From DATAEE01 sp963725145 (lineage in GTDB: Bacteria; Acidobacteriota; Vicinamibacteria; Vicinamibacterales; 2-12-FULL-66-21): a DNA stretch of 64,000 nt. Where the stretch lies: assembly GCA_963725145.1 (NCBI GenBank), contig CAVRXL010000010.1, positions 1,398,767 to 1,462,766 of the forward strand, in the 5' to 3' direction. Positions 53,631-63,637 of this stretch are shown here, in pieces. The notes under the pieces are model-generated. The model worked only from the letters and a program-made list of their open reading frames with translations, ran no database searches and had not been told where the DNA came from. Positions within the stretch are counted from its first letter, which is position 1. Every line of letters begins with the position of its first letter. A program made the position numbers and the translations under genes.

Positions 53631-53771
53631 ATGAAACGAGATGGCCTCGGATGGCAGCCGCCGCCGCTGCCGGATGATCCGGCAGAGCGGAGAAAGATCG
53701 GTATTCGTCTCATTATCTTGGCGGCACTCGGTGTGATCGCGCAGATCATTTCCACCATCGCCACCTGGTAA
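53631..53771 (+). CDS. Small single-helix membrane protein
   Basis: 46 residues: MKRDGLGWQPPPLPDDPAER then a membrane helix IGIRLIILAALGVIAQIIST. GAGGAG stands eight bases before the ATG. It lies between the coiled-coil protein and the first HyfB-like gene, so it could be a small subunit of the membrane complex. Too short for family assignment. Confidence 0.55.
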   Translation: MKRDGLGWQPPPLPDDPAERRKIGIRLIILAALGVIAQIISTIATW

Positions 53772-53879
53772 CCAAGCGAGCGACGCAGGGAACGATTCGG
53801 AATTGTGCATGGTTGTTCAGATTGAAATGTTCGGGCCAGGACACCAGCTGTGTCCAGCCGGATGGACGGTAGTCGCGTG

Positions 53880-55913
53880 ATGCCTCTGGATCTCGCCAGT
53901 GGTTTGCCGTTTGCGCTGGCACTGCGGATCGGCATTGCGGCCGTGACCGTTCTGACGGCGCCACGGCGTGGCGTGGCTCGTCGTGTGGCGTTCTTCGGAT
54001 CGGCGGTCGCGTCGCTCGCCACGGGCTTAATGGCCGCCCAGGTGTTGGGTACCGGCACTCCCGTGAACGGCGTCCTGTTGACACATCACGCCTCCGGGTT
54101 TTCGCTGGGGTATTCGATTGACGGATTGTCAGCGTGGTTTCTTCTGGTTCTCTCCGTCGTGGCGATTCCGATCGCCATCTTCAGTCTTGGATACGTCGGA
54201 GGTCCACACTGGACCCGACGGTCCGTCTTTCTCGGGGTCACGTTCAACGTGCTCCTGGGTGCGGTCGAGCTCGTGTTCGTCGCCAGTGATCTTGTCACCT
54301 TCCTGTGTGCCTGGGAGCTGATGACGTTGGCGACAGCGGCGCTTGTGGCCACGGAGCACGAGGCACGGGCCAGCCGGCGCGCCGCCTATCTCTACTTGGT
54401 CATGTCGCATCTCGGCACCGGTTTCTTGATCGCAGGGTTTCTGATGCTGGCGTCGGCATACGGCTCTCTGTCATTCGCGATGCTGCTGTCGGGTGGTGCG
54501 GCGATCGAACCGATACGCCACATCCTGTTCGCATTCTTCTTCCTTGGGTTCGGGGTGAAAGCCGGTATCGTTCCGCTTCACGTCTGGCTGCCCGAGGCCC
54601 ACCCAGCGGCGCCGACGAGCATCTCCGCGTTGATGTCGGGCGTGCTCATCAAGACCGGCATTTACGGCATGGTTCGCGTCTGCGCGTTTGGCCTGGGAGT
54701 TCCGCGGTTGTCCTGGGGTGTGATCGTCCTCATCGTTGGAGGACTGTCGGCGGTGCTCGGGGTCCTCTACGCGCTGATGCAGCACGATCTAAAACGACTC
54801 CTCGCGTACCACAGCATTGAGAATATCGGGATCATTCTCCTGGGCCTTGGCGCAGGGATGATGGGGCTCTCTTACGGCAGGAACGATGTCGCAGCGGTCG
54901 GATTGGCGGCCAGTCTGTATCACGTACTGAACCATGCGGTGTTCAAAGGTCTCCTGTTTCTCGGCGCGGGAAGCGTCGTCATGGCGACCGGGACGCGGCA
55001 GATCGAGCAGCTCGGGGGCCTGCTGCGGCGGATGCCTTGGACCGGCCTCTGTTTTCTCGTCGGCGCGATGGCGATCTCCGGTCTGCCCCCGCTCAACGGC
55101 TTCGCCAGCGAGTGGCTGACATTCCAGTCGTTCCTGTTCGGGTTCCGAGGTTCCAGCGAGCCGCTCGTGCATTTACTCTTCCCCGTGGGTGGTGCCCTCC
55201 TGGCGCTGACGACGGCATTGGCCGCTGCCTGTTTTGTGAAAGCGTTCGGTATGACGTTCGTGGCGTTGCCCCGGAGTCCTGCGGCAGCGGACGCGAGGGA
55301 ATCGTCGATGGTGATGCTCGCGCCGCAGGCGTGGCTAGCCGCGTGCTGCGTCGGGCTCGGGGTGTTTCCGGGATTCGTGCTCCGCGCGCTCGAGGGCGTG
55401 ATGGTCTCCCTGCCTGGTCTGCAGCCGCCACCGGACCTCGTCCAGGGTGGACTGGGAATGGCGTCCGGGCTGGACTCCTTCGACCACGTGATCCCCCTCA
55501 TGCTCGGCATGGCCCTTCTGGCGGGGTGGGCAGCCACGGGGTTGCTGACGGCGCGCCAGGCCGCGGTCAGGCGCGTGCCCACATGGGGATGCGGAGGTCA
55601 ATTGACGGCGCGCACGGAGTACACGGCCACAGCCTTCTCCAAGCCGCTGATGATGATTTTCCGAGCCGTGTATCGGCCGACGCGCGCAGTCGAAGCCCTG
55701 ACCGAGATCTCGCCGTACTTTCCACACGAGGTGCGCTACCGCTCGGAGATTGAGCCGACGTTCGAGCGGCACGTCTACGGCCCCGTCATACGCGCAGTGC
55801 TGCGGGTCGCCACGGGCATGAGAATCCTGCAGGCGGGGAGCCTCCACGCGTATCTCGCCTATGTCATCGCGCTGGTCGTCAGCCTGGTGCTCTTCGTGTG
55901 GTGGACACGTTGA
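53880..55913 (+). CDS. hyfB: Hydrogenase-4 component B-like antiporter subunit (first copy)
   Basis: About 677 residues, some 16 helices, of the NuoL/MrpA/HyfB proton-antiporter family. LCAWELMTLATAALVATEHE carries the essential Glu of TM5; GFGVKAGIVPLHVWLPEAHP has the TM7 Lys and HxWLPxAHPxAP motif; KRLLAYHSIENIGIILLGLG and ASLYHVLNHAVFKGLLFLGA follow. The C-terminal extension (TWGCGGQLTARTEYTATAFS) is typical of HyfB. It should move ions across the inner membrane in a hydrogenase-like complex. Start at ATG 53880; GTG 53850 is possible. It is followed two bases later by a close paralogue. Confidence 0.93.
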   Translation: MPLDLASGLPFALALRIGIAAVTVLTAPRRGVARRVAFFGSAVASLATGLMAAQVLGTGTPVNGVLLTHHASGFSLGYSIDGLSAWFLLVLSVVAIPIAIFSLGYVGGPHWTRRSVFLGVTFNVLLGAVELVFVASDLVTFLCAWELMTLATAALVATEHEARASRRAAYLYLVMSHLGTGFLIAGFLMLASAYGSLSFAMLLSGGAAIEPIRHILFAFFFLGFGVKAGIVPLHVWLPEAHPAAPTSISALMSGVLIKTGIYGMVRVCAFGLGVPRLSWGVIVLIVGGLSAVLGVLYALMQHDLKRLLAYHSIENIGIILLGLGAGMMGLSYGRNDVAAVGLAASLYHVLNHAVFKGLLFLGAGSVVMATGTRQIEQLGGLLRRMPWTGLCFLVGAMAISGLPPLNGFASEWLTFQSFLFGFRGSSEPLVHLLFPVGGALLALTTALAAACFVKAFGMTFVALPRSPAAADARESSMVMLAPQAWLAACCVGLGVFPGFVLRALEGVMVSLPGLQPPPDLVQGGLGMASGLDSFDHVIPLMLGMALLAGWAATGLLTARQAAVRRVPTWGCGGQLTARTEYTATAFSKPLMMIFRAVYRPTRAVEALTEISPYFPHEVRYRSEIEPTFERHVYGPVIRAVLRVATGMRILQAGSLHAYLAYVIALVVSLVLFVWWTR

Positions 55914-55915
55914 AC

Positions 55916-57950
55916 ATGGACGGATTGGTCGCGGTCGGTGTGCCGTTGGCGCTCGCCATTCGTCTGACGAGCGTCGTGGCGACACTGATGCTGGCTCGTC
56001 ACGCGCGCGTCTGCCGGTGGGCGGCGCTCGGCGCTTCCATCGTGGCATCGGTGATGACGGCCGGGGTCGCCGCGTACGTCATCGCGTCGGGTACCGCGAT
56101 CGATGGCACGCTCTTCCGCCACGCGGCGTCCGAAACCGTGCTCGGGTACTCGGTGACCCCGTTGTCGGCGTGGTTTCTCATGGTGTTGGGTCTCATCGCT
56201 GTGCCCGTCGCGCTCTACAGTACGGGCTACTTCGCCCACGCCGTCGCCCGGCCTCGCACGGCCGCCGTCGGCGCCGCGTTCACTGCGATGGTCGGCGGAC
56301 TCGAGGTCGTGTTCGTCGCCGATGGCGTCATTGCGTTCCTCTGCGGCTGGGAGGTGATGACCCTGGCGACGGCGGCCCTCGTCGCGACGGAACACGAGTC
56401 GCGCGCGAGCCGCCGCGCAGCGTATCTCTTCCTGGTCATGTCGCACGTCGGAACTGGCTGTCTCATGGCCGGTTTCCTGATCCTGGCGTCTGCAGCCGGT
56501 TCGCTGTCCTTCCCGGCGATCCTGTCCGGGCATGTCGTGTCCGGACCGGTGCGGCATGGGGTGTTCGCGCTGTTCTTCATCGGGTTTGGTGTGAAGGCGG
56601 GCCTCATCCCTTTTCACGTGTGGCTCCCCGAAGCCCACCCCGCGGCACCCAGCAGCGTGTCCGCCTTCATGTCGGCGGTGCTCATCACGGCGGGTATCTA
56701 CGGTCTCTTCAGAGTGTGCGCGTTTGGTCTCGGCACGCCGGATGTGAACTGGGCGCTCGTGTTCATGTCGGTCGGGACACTGTCCGCCATTCTCGGCGTG
56801 TTGTATGCGCTGACGCAGACCGACATCAAGCGCCTGCTGGCGTACAGCACCATTGAGAACTCCGGAATTATTTCGTTGGGGCTGGGAGCCGCGATGATGG
56901 CACTCGCTCACGGTCGCAGCACGCTCGCGACCGTCGCCGTCGCGGCCAGCCTCATGCACGTGCTGAATCACGCGATCTTCAAGGGGCTCCTGTTCCTCGG
57001 CGCAGGCAGCGTGGTGATGGCGACGGGTACCCGACACATCGAGCAGTTCGGAGGCCTGATGCGTCGCATGCCGTGGACGGGCCTGTGCTTCCTGGTCGGT
57101 TCGCTGGCGATTTCGGGTCTTCCGCTCCTGAACGGCTTTCCAAGCGAGTGGCTCACCTTCCAGGCGCTGTTGCTGGGGTTTACATCCACGCCCGGTCTGA
57201 GTCCGCCTGAATTTCCCGCTGGCGGCAGCCTTGTTGGCATTGACGAGCGCCCTGGCAGCCGCATGCTTCGTGCGGGCATTCGGCATCAGCTTTCTCGCGT
57301 TGCCGCGCAGTCCGGCGGCATCGGAGGCGCACGAGTCGCCAGCTCTGATGCTTGTGCCACTGGGCTTTCTTGCGGCGCTGTGCGTCGGCCTGGGGCTGTT
57401 TCCCGGCTTCGTGCTCCGCGCCCTCGAAGGGGTGACGGCGTCGCTGCCCGGACTGCAGCCGCCAGCAGCCATGGTGTGGGGTGGGCTCGGCATGTCATCA
57501 ACGCTCACGTCGTTCGATCATGTCGTGCCGGCAATGTTTGGGCTGGCGCTTCTTGGCGGATTGATCGTGTCGACGGCACTCACCGCACGACGTGGGCTGG
57601 CCGTGAGACAGGCGCCCACATGGGGATGCGGCGGTGAGCTGACACCGCGCAGTGAGTACACGGCAACGGCATTCTCGAAACCGCTGCTGATGATTTTTGG
57701 GGCTGTGTACCGACCCACTCGACAGGTCGATGCCGTGGCGGAGGTCTCGCCATACTTCGTGGACGAGGTTCGTTACCGCGCGGAGATCGAACCGACGTTC
57801 GAGCGGTATCTCTACGGACCGCTGGTGCGCGGGGTTATCCAGATGGCGAGGGGGATGAAGGTGCTGCAGGCCGGCAGCCTCCACGCGTACCTGGCCTATG
57901 TGCTCGTACTCGCGGTCATCCTGCTGATGTGGCTGGGAGGAACGACATGA
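55916..57950 (+). CDS. hyfB: Hydrogenase-4 component B-like antiporter subunit (second copy), one-base frameshift
   Basis: Tandem paralogue of the previous gene, about 678 residues. The same motifs are present: LCGWEVMTLATAALVATEHE, GFGVKAGLIPFHVWLPEAHP, KRLLAYSTIENSGIISLGLG, and TWGCGGELTPRSEYTATAFS at the C-terminus. The frame is broken near 57230, where one extra base in AGCCTTGTTGG separates FPAGGSL from LALTSALAAACFVRAFG; the first copy reads FPVGGALLALTTALAAACFV, which shows the intended sequence. Both copies keep the TM5 Glu and TM7 Lys, so the complex may contain two HyfB-type channels in addition to HyfF. Confidence 0.88.
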
Positions 57951-58900
57951 CGCCGATGCAAGACGCCCTTCTGGCCGCCGGCGCGGCGCTGCTGCAAGCA
58001 GGCGGCCTCCTCGCCGTCGCTCCGCTTCTGAAAACCGTGATCAAGAAGATGAAAGCCCGGCTTCAGAACCGTCAGGGGCCGCCTCTCCTGCAGGGGTACT
58101 ACGACCTGGCGAAGCTATTGCGGAAGGAGCCGGTGCGATCCGACGTGGCGTCGTGGATCTATGTAGCCGGTCCGCGCATGTACTTCGCCGCAGCCCTGGC
58201 CGCCACCACGCTCGTGCCCGTGGTGTTCGCGGCCGCGCCGCTCGAAGCGGCTGGTGGAATCCTGTTGCTGGTGGGGACCCTGGCGCTGGGTCGCTTCGCG
58301 CTCGCCACCGCCGCGTTGGACACCGGTAGTCCATTCGGCGGCATGGGCGCCAGCCGTGACATGACCATCGCCGCGCTCGCCGAGCCGGCCCTCATGCTGG
58401 GACTGTTTGCGTCCGCCCTTGCCGCCGGCTCCATGAACCTCGGCGTGCTGGTCAGAACGCTCGTGCAGGAAGGGGTCACCCTGCATCCGGCCGACATTCT
58501 GGCCTTTGCCGGGCTCTTCATGATTGTCATCGCCGAGACGGGTCGCATTCCGGTGGACAACCCCGCGACCCACCTCGAGCTGACGATGATCCATGAAGCG
58601 ATGGTCCTCGAGTATGCCGGCCCGGACCTTGCCCTGGTCGAATGGGCTTCCGCCGTCAAAGAGCTCTTGTATCTCACCCTACTGGTGGATCTCTTCATGC
58701 CGGTAGGAATCGCGACCAGCGCCGCGCCGGTGGCCGTGCTGGTCGCCATCGTCGCGTGGGTCGGCAAAGTGTTCGTGCTGGCGATCGCGGTGACAGTCGT
58801 GGAGAGCACGAATGCGAAGCTGCGTTTGTTCCGGGTCCCGGAACTGGTGTCGATTTCGCTGGGTCTCGGGTTTCTGGCGCTCGCGATCCGGTTCCTCTGA
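57947..58900 (+). CDS. hyfC: Hydrogenase-4 component C-like (NuoH/HyfC) subunit
   Basis: Protein of 317 residues with eight helices of the NuoH/HycD/HyfC family. KTVIKKMKARLQNRQGPPLL then QGYYDLAKLLRKEP is the quinone-site loop of complex I NuoH and its hydrogenase relatives, and ETGRIPVDNPATHLELTMIH then EAMVLEYAGPDLALVEWASA the conserved acidic region. It anchors the peripheral arm and couples it to the antiporter subunits. The ATG overlaps the stop of the second HyfB gene by four bases (ATGA). Confidence 0.94.
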   Translation: MTPMQDALLAAGAALLQAGGLLAVAPLLKTVIKKMKARLQNRQGPPLLQGYYDLAKLLRKEPVRSDVASWIYVAGPRMYFAAALAATTLVPVVFAAAPLEAAGGILLLVGTLALGRFALATAALDTGSPFGGMGASRDMTIAALAEPALMLGLFASALAAGSMNLGVLVRTLVQEGVTLHPADILAFAGLFMIVIAETGRIPVDNPATHLELTMIHEAMVLEYAGPDLALVEWASAVKELLYLTLLVDLFMPVGIATSAAPVAVLVAIVAWVGKVFVLAIAVTVVESTNAKLRLFRVPELVSISLGLGFLALAIRFL

Positions 58901-58911
58901 GGTCCTTGCTC

Positions 58912-59559
58912 ATGACCGCAAATGTGCTGATTCTCTCCGCCGCCGGGATGCTGGTGAGCGCGTACCTCATGGTGGGTCAGAAGGCGCTGTTCACGACGAT
59001 CCGCCTGTACGGCCTGCAGTCGCTACTCTTGGCCATCGTCGCCACGACGATGGCGATCTCCGAGTCGCGTCCAGAGTTGTTCGTCACGGCCGCGCTGACC
59101 GTCGTGCTCAAGACCATCCTGATCCCCTGGTTCCTCATGCGGACGGTGGACCGCATCGGGATTCACCGCGAGATCGAGCCATTCCTGAACGTCCCTGTCT
59201 CTCTGCTGATCTGTCTCGGCCTGACCGTGGTCGGGTACCGGGTCAGCACGGGCTTTGAAGAGGGTGCTCAGCAAGTCACCCACCATCTCATCGGCGTTGC
59301 GCTGTCGCTGCTGCTGATCGGGCTGTTCCTGATGGTGACGCGCAAGAAGGCCATTACGCAGATCCTGGCTTTACTGACCGTGGAGAACGCCGTCTTCCTG
59401 GTGGCGGTGGGCGTGACCACGGGTATGCCGCTCATCGTGGAATTCGGGATCGCGTTCGACGTCATGCTCGCCGTCCTCGTCCTCGGCATTCTTGTCCAGC
59501 GTATCGTCGGCCGGTTCGAATCGATGGACGTCAGCCGGCTCTCAAACTTGAAGGGATAG
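58912..59559 (+). CDS. hyfE: Hydrogenase-4 component E-like (HyfE) subunit
   Basis: Protein of 215 residues with about six helices. MTANVLILSAAGMLVSAYLM begins the chain; RKKAITQILALLTVENAVFL then VAVGVTTGMPLIVEFGIAFD holds the conserved Glu pattern of NuoK within the HyfE family (VENAVFL). It is the NuoK-like membrane subunit of the complex. It starts 11 bases after HyfC and is followed after two bases by HyfF, so all are one operon. Confidence 0.93.
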   Translation: MTANVLILSAAGMLVSAYLMVGQKALFTTIRLYGLQSLLLAIVATTMAISESRPELFVTAALTVVLKTILIPWFLMRTVDRIGIHREIEPFLNVPVSLLICLGLTVVGYRVSTGFEEGAQQVTHHLIGVALSLLLIGLFLMVTRKKAITQILALLTVENAVFLVAVGVTTGMPLIVEFGIAFDVMLAVLVLGILVQRIVGRFESMDVSRLSNLKG

Positions 59560-59561
59560 GC

Positions 59562-61049
59562 GTGAACCTGCTTCTCTGGACACTCGTCGTGCCTCTGCTG
59601 ACTGCCGCGATTGGGGGTTTGGGTGGGCCTCGGCCTTTCAAGGAAGCCACCATGGCCGGCGGCCTGGCGCTAACGTTCGGGCTGTGTCTCGCTACGGCCA
59701 ACCAGTTCCTTGAAGGCGCAATCCCGACCGCCTTCAGTGACGCCTTACGAGTTGACGGGTTGTCCGCCCTGGTCCTCGTCCTGTGCGCATTTGTCGGCCT
59801 CCTGTCAGGCGTCTACGGCATCGGGTATCTGCGGCGCAACGAGGCGCGCGGACTCGTGACGCCCCGGATGCGCCGTGAGTTCTATGGCCTGATTCCGGCG
59901 TACGTGTTCGCGATGCTCCTCGTCTCCGTCTCCAACAGCCTTGGGATCTTGTGGATCGCGGTCGAGTTGACCACCCTGGCGTCTGTGTTCCTGATCACGT
60001 TTCACGATACCGACACCTCGCTCGAAGCCGCATGGAAATTTCTGGTGCTGGGCAGCCTCGGCCTCGCCTTTGCGCTGCTTGGGACCGTGCTCATGTTCGC
60101 GTCCGGGCAAGGTTCGCTCGGCGAAGGCATGGGAGCCCTCCAGTGGACGCGTTTCATGCAAGTGGCGCCGGAGCTGCATCCATTTACGCTGCGCCTCGGC
60201 GTCGTGTTTGCCCTCATCGGCTACGGGACCAAGGCTGGTCTCGCCCCCATGCACACGTGGAAGCCCGATGCGTATCGTGAAGCGCCGTCGCCAGCCGTGG
60301 TGCTGATGGCCGTCGGTATGTTGAATGGCGCGCTGTATTGCATCCTGAGGATCCATCTGATTTCGAAGGCCTCGTTGGGACCGGAGTTCTCGGAGGGGCT
60401 TCTGCTGACACTCGGCCTGCTCTCCGTGCTGATCGCGACGCCGTTCGTCTTGATTCAGTGGAATATCAAGCGGCTGTTGGCGTACTCCAGCATCGAGCAC
60501 GTCGGCATCATGGCCATCGGCGTGGGACTTGGTGCGCAAGCGGCGGTGTTCGGGGCGTTGTTGCACATGACGTATCACTCACTGGCAAAACCCGTGGCGC
60601 TCTTTTCTGCCGGCACACTCGCGCAGCTGCATAGCTCCTCGAACTTCGATCGGATCGGGCAGGGGACGTTCACGCGTGCGCCGGTCACGAGCGCTCTGTT
60701 CGTGCTCGCCACCGTGATCATCACCGGCTCGCCACCCTTTGGCCTGTTCTTCAGCGAGATCCTGATTCTCAGGGCCGGATTTTCAGGCTCGCACCCGACG
60801 GCAACAGCCGTGCTCCTCGCCGCATTGATCGTGCTGTTCTGCGGATTCGCGTACCAAGTGGGACACCTCGTGCTCGGACCACCGCGAGATCCCGCCGACA
60901 GGCGAGTGCCGCAACCTGAACGCTTCGACGTCGCGATGGCGACGGCCATTGCGGCCGCGGCCATTGCCGTCGTGTCCGCGTTCTATCTGCCAGCGCCACT
61001 GATGGCGCTCATCCGTGCGGCAACGCACGTGGTCTGGGGTCGTGGGTGA
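59562..61049 (+). CDS. hyfF: Hydrogenase-4 component F-like (HyfF) antiporter subunit
   Basis: Protein of 495 residues with about 14 helices, GTG start. ILWIAVELTTLASVFLITFH holds the TM5 Glu; GYGTKAGLAPMHTWKPDAYR the TM7 Lys and the HTWxPDA motif; KRLLAYSSIEHVGIMAIGVG and LLHMTYHSLAKPVALFSAGT follow. This is the HyfF/NuoN-type antiporter. The stop overlaps the start of the large-subunit gene (TGATG), so the antiporter module is followed directly by the peripheral arm. Confidence 0.94.
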   Translation: MNLLLWTLVVPLLTAAIGGLGGPRPFKEATMAGGLALTFGLCLATANQFLEGAIPTAFSDALRVDGLSALVLVLCAFVGLLSGVYGIGYLRRNEARGLVTPRMRREFYGLIPAYVFAMLLVSVSNSLGILWIAVELTTLASVFLITFHDTDTSLEAAWKFLVLGSLGLAFALLGTVLMFASGQGSLGEGMGALQWTRFMQVAPELHPFTLRLGVVFALIGYGTKAGLAPMHTWKPDAYREAPSPAVVLMAVGMLNGALYCILRIHLISKASLGPEFSEGLLLTLGLLSVLIATPFVLIQWNIKRLLAYSSIEHVGIMAIGVGLGAQAAVFGALLHMTYHSLAKPVALFSAGTLAQLHSSSNFDRIGQGTFTRAPVTSALFVLATVIITGSPPFGLFFSEILILRAGFSGSHPTATAVLLAALIVLFCGFAYQVGHLVLGPPRDPADRRVPQPERFDVAMATAIAAAAIAVVSAFYLPAPLMALIRAATHVVWGRG

Positions 61050-62634
61050 TGTCTATCGTAGCGAGCCGTGTCAACCGCGTTGGGAGTGCCGGAGGGGAGC
61101 CGTTCGTGAGACCCGGCCCGGCGAGCTTCTGCTCGAGACGACCACGTCCGCGTTGCCGGACTTCGCCGACCGCGTCACCGTGGGTCTGAGCGGACGGCTC
61201 CTGTCCCTCTTCGCGAGCGACGAGCGCGACGCCAGCGGGCGATTTCTCCTGCACCATCTGTGGTTCTTGCCGAACCTGCGGATCCTTCCTCCAGGATCGT
61301 GGCCCCGGTGCTTCCGAGTGAACCGTCGTACCCGTCGATCGCCGCGAAATATCCGGTGGCCAACTGGTTCGAACGCGAGGTCATGGATTTCTTCGGCCTC
61401 ATCCCGGACGGCCATCCGAACCCGACGCGGGTCGCCCTCCATGACGATTGGCCGGAGGGGCCTGGGCGCTTCGCAAGGACTTCCCGTACGACGCCGTGGT
61501 GCCACGCGTGGCAGGTGATTTTCACCCGTTCCGACCCGTAACCGGTGAAGGCGTGTTCCAAGTGCCCGTCGGACCCGTCCATGCGGGGATCATCGAGCCC
61601 GGCCACTTTCGATTTGGCGTCGCCGGTGAGCCTGTGCTGTACCTTCAGCTCCGGCTCTTCTACGTGCATAAGGGCACCGAGAAGCGCTTCGAACGGTTGC
61701 CGTGGCGTCATGGTCTGTTCCTCGCCCAATCAATCTCAGGAGATACCGCGGTCGGTCACTCGCTCGCGTACGCGCACGCGATCGAACGTCTGGCGGAGAT
61801 CACGGTACCTGCGCGCGCACGTGCGCTTCGGGTGGTGTTGCTGGAACTGGAGCGTCTCTACAACCACACGGCAGACATCGGTGCACTGGCGACAGACGTC
61901 GCGTTCACCGTGCCGGCCAGTCGGGCGCAGGCACTGCGCGAAGGTCTCGTCCGGCTGCAGGACCAGCTGTTCGGCACGCGACTGCTGCGGGGGACCATCG
62001 CGTTGGGCGGAGTGACGCGCGACCTGCCGCCGCGAGTCGTGCGACGCGCTTCGCGCGCACCTGCAGGGGTTCGAGAAGCAGTTCGACGAACTGATCGCGC
62101 TTGCTGGTGGACGCGGGCACCTTTACCGATCGCGTTGATGGCACCGGGGTTCTCAGTCACCAGGCCGCGCGAGACCTGGGGATTGTCGGGATGGCCGCGC
62201 GTGCGTCCGGCGTCGATGGCGACTTGCGCCGAGACCATCCGAACGATGCCTACGAGGGACTTCGTTTCGACGTGCCCATCGAAGACGGTGGAGATGTCAG
62301 GGCACGGCTCATGGTGCGTGCACGAGAGATCGAGCAGTCGTTGGTGATTCTGCAGCAGGTCCTCGGCGCGCTGCCCGACACACCGCTCGCGGCGCCTCTG
62401 CCCGACCGATTGCCCGCCAGCACCGGGGCGCTCGGGTGGGTAGAAGCGTGGCGAGGGCCGTGCACCCATTGGGTGGCGACGGACGACCGCGGTGAGATCT
62501 CGCGCGTCAAGATCACCGACCCGAGCTTTCTGAACTGGCCTGGGCTCGTTCAGGCTGTCCCCGGCAACATCATCCCGGATTTTCCGGTGATCAATAAGAG
62601 CTTCAACCTTTCATATTCCGGAAACGACCGCTAG
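61048..62634 (+). pseudogene. Hydrogenase large subunit-like protein (HyfG/NuoCD-like), no Ni-binding Cys, multiple frameshifts
   Basis: A NuoC-like domain (MSIVASRVNRVG, GELLLETTTSALPDFADRVT, NWFEREVMDFFGLIPDGHPN) is joined to a NuoD-like domain (GPVHAGIIEPGHFRFGVAGE, ERLYNHTADIGALATDVAFT, GNIIPDFPVINKSFNLSYSG). It is spread over several frames, with shifts near 61110, 61260, 61458, 62040 and 62100. Where [NiFe] large subunits have RxCGxC it reads AQSISGDTAVGHSLAYAHAI, and the C-terminal DPCxxC is NLSYSGNDR, so both nickel-binding pairs are absent. These segments lie in well-aligned frames. This fits Ehr-type complexes, related to energy-converting hydrogenases but not hydrogen-active. Confidence 0.8.
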
Positions 62635-62645
62635 AGAGCGCAAAC

Positions 62646-63577
62646 ATGCTCGGAATTCTCATCAACAGTCTCAAGACCGGCGTGATCACCGAAGCCGAGC
62701 CGCTCGGCATGCCGGCGTCGTTCGGGTTCCCGGTGATCGATTTCAGTCGATGCACGGCATGCGACGAGTGCGCCCGCGCGTGCCCGACGGGCGCCATCCA
62801 ATACGACACCGGCCGGTGCAGACAGGAAGATCGTCACCTTGTCGTACGCCGCCTGCATTCAGTGCCGAGCGTGCGTGACCGAATGTCCGGAGCAGGCCGT
62901 CAGCGTCTCGCACGCCGTCGAGGTGGCCGCCTACACTCGACAGCAACTGGCGCGCAGCGCATCGTTCGATATCGATCGGGCCACGGGACGTGGCACCTTC
63001 GTGCAAGTGGAAGCGCACCAGGGCCCCACCCTTCACGAATCGGCCGATCGACTGCGCGACCGGATCCGCGGTCGACTCGGGCGCTCGCTTCATGTGCGCC
63101 AGGTGGACGCTGGAAGCTGCAATGCCTGCGAGATGGAGATCGCGGCGACGACGAACCCAATCTATGACCTGGAGCGCTTCGGCGTTCACTTGGTCGCCAG
63201 TCCGCGGCATGCCGACCTGCTGCTCGTCACCGGTCCGGTGACACGGAACATGGAGATCGCGCTGCAAAGGACCTATGAAGCGGCACCGGAACCCGCGCAT
63301 CGTCGTTGCGGTCGGTGCGTGCGGATGCAGCGGAGGGATCTTTGGTGAGGGCACGTACGCGGCTGTCGGCGGCGTCGATCGTGTGCTGCCGGTGGACGTG
63401 TATATCCCCGGCTGCCCGCCGCGCCCACAAGCCATTCTCAACGGCTTACTCGTGGCGATGGGAATCCGTGAGGCACGTATAGCCGCAGGGGTGGCCGAGG
63501 ACGTGAGCCGCTGGATGATCAGCGTCGGACATCGTCAGTGTGAACGAGTCCAGAGTCGTCATGGGTCAGCCAACTGA
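62646..63577 (+). pseudogene. Ferredoxin / hydrogenase small subunit (HyfH-HyfI-like) fusion, two frameshifts
   Basis: One gene in three frames. The N-terminal part has two [4Fe-4S] motifs: RCTACDECARACPTGAI and CIQCRACVTECPEQAV. After about 60 residues a NuoB/HyfI-like domain follows with the cluster ligands GSCNACEMEI, VGACGCSGGIFGEG and IPGCPPRPQAIL, so the N2-type cluster site is complete. Shifts near 62820 (GGCCGG run) and 63290 (extra C in CCC) separate the pieces. HyfH and HyfI are usually separate genes; the natural frames suggest one fused polypeptide of about 310 residues. Electron acceptor and donor unknown. Confidence 0.78.
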
Positions 63578-63637
63578 AGACATGTCACATAGCGCGTCCG
63601 TTTCAAAGTCCCAGACAGCTCCGGTGACTCCTCACCA

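Noticed and set aside
53880..63577. Respiratory complex I (nuo) operon or an active [NiFe]-hydrogenase
   Set aside because: Subunit set and C-terminal motifs are HyfB/C/E/F-like, with no NuoE/F/G; the nickel ligands are missing, so active hydrogenase is also rejected.
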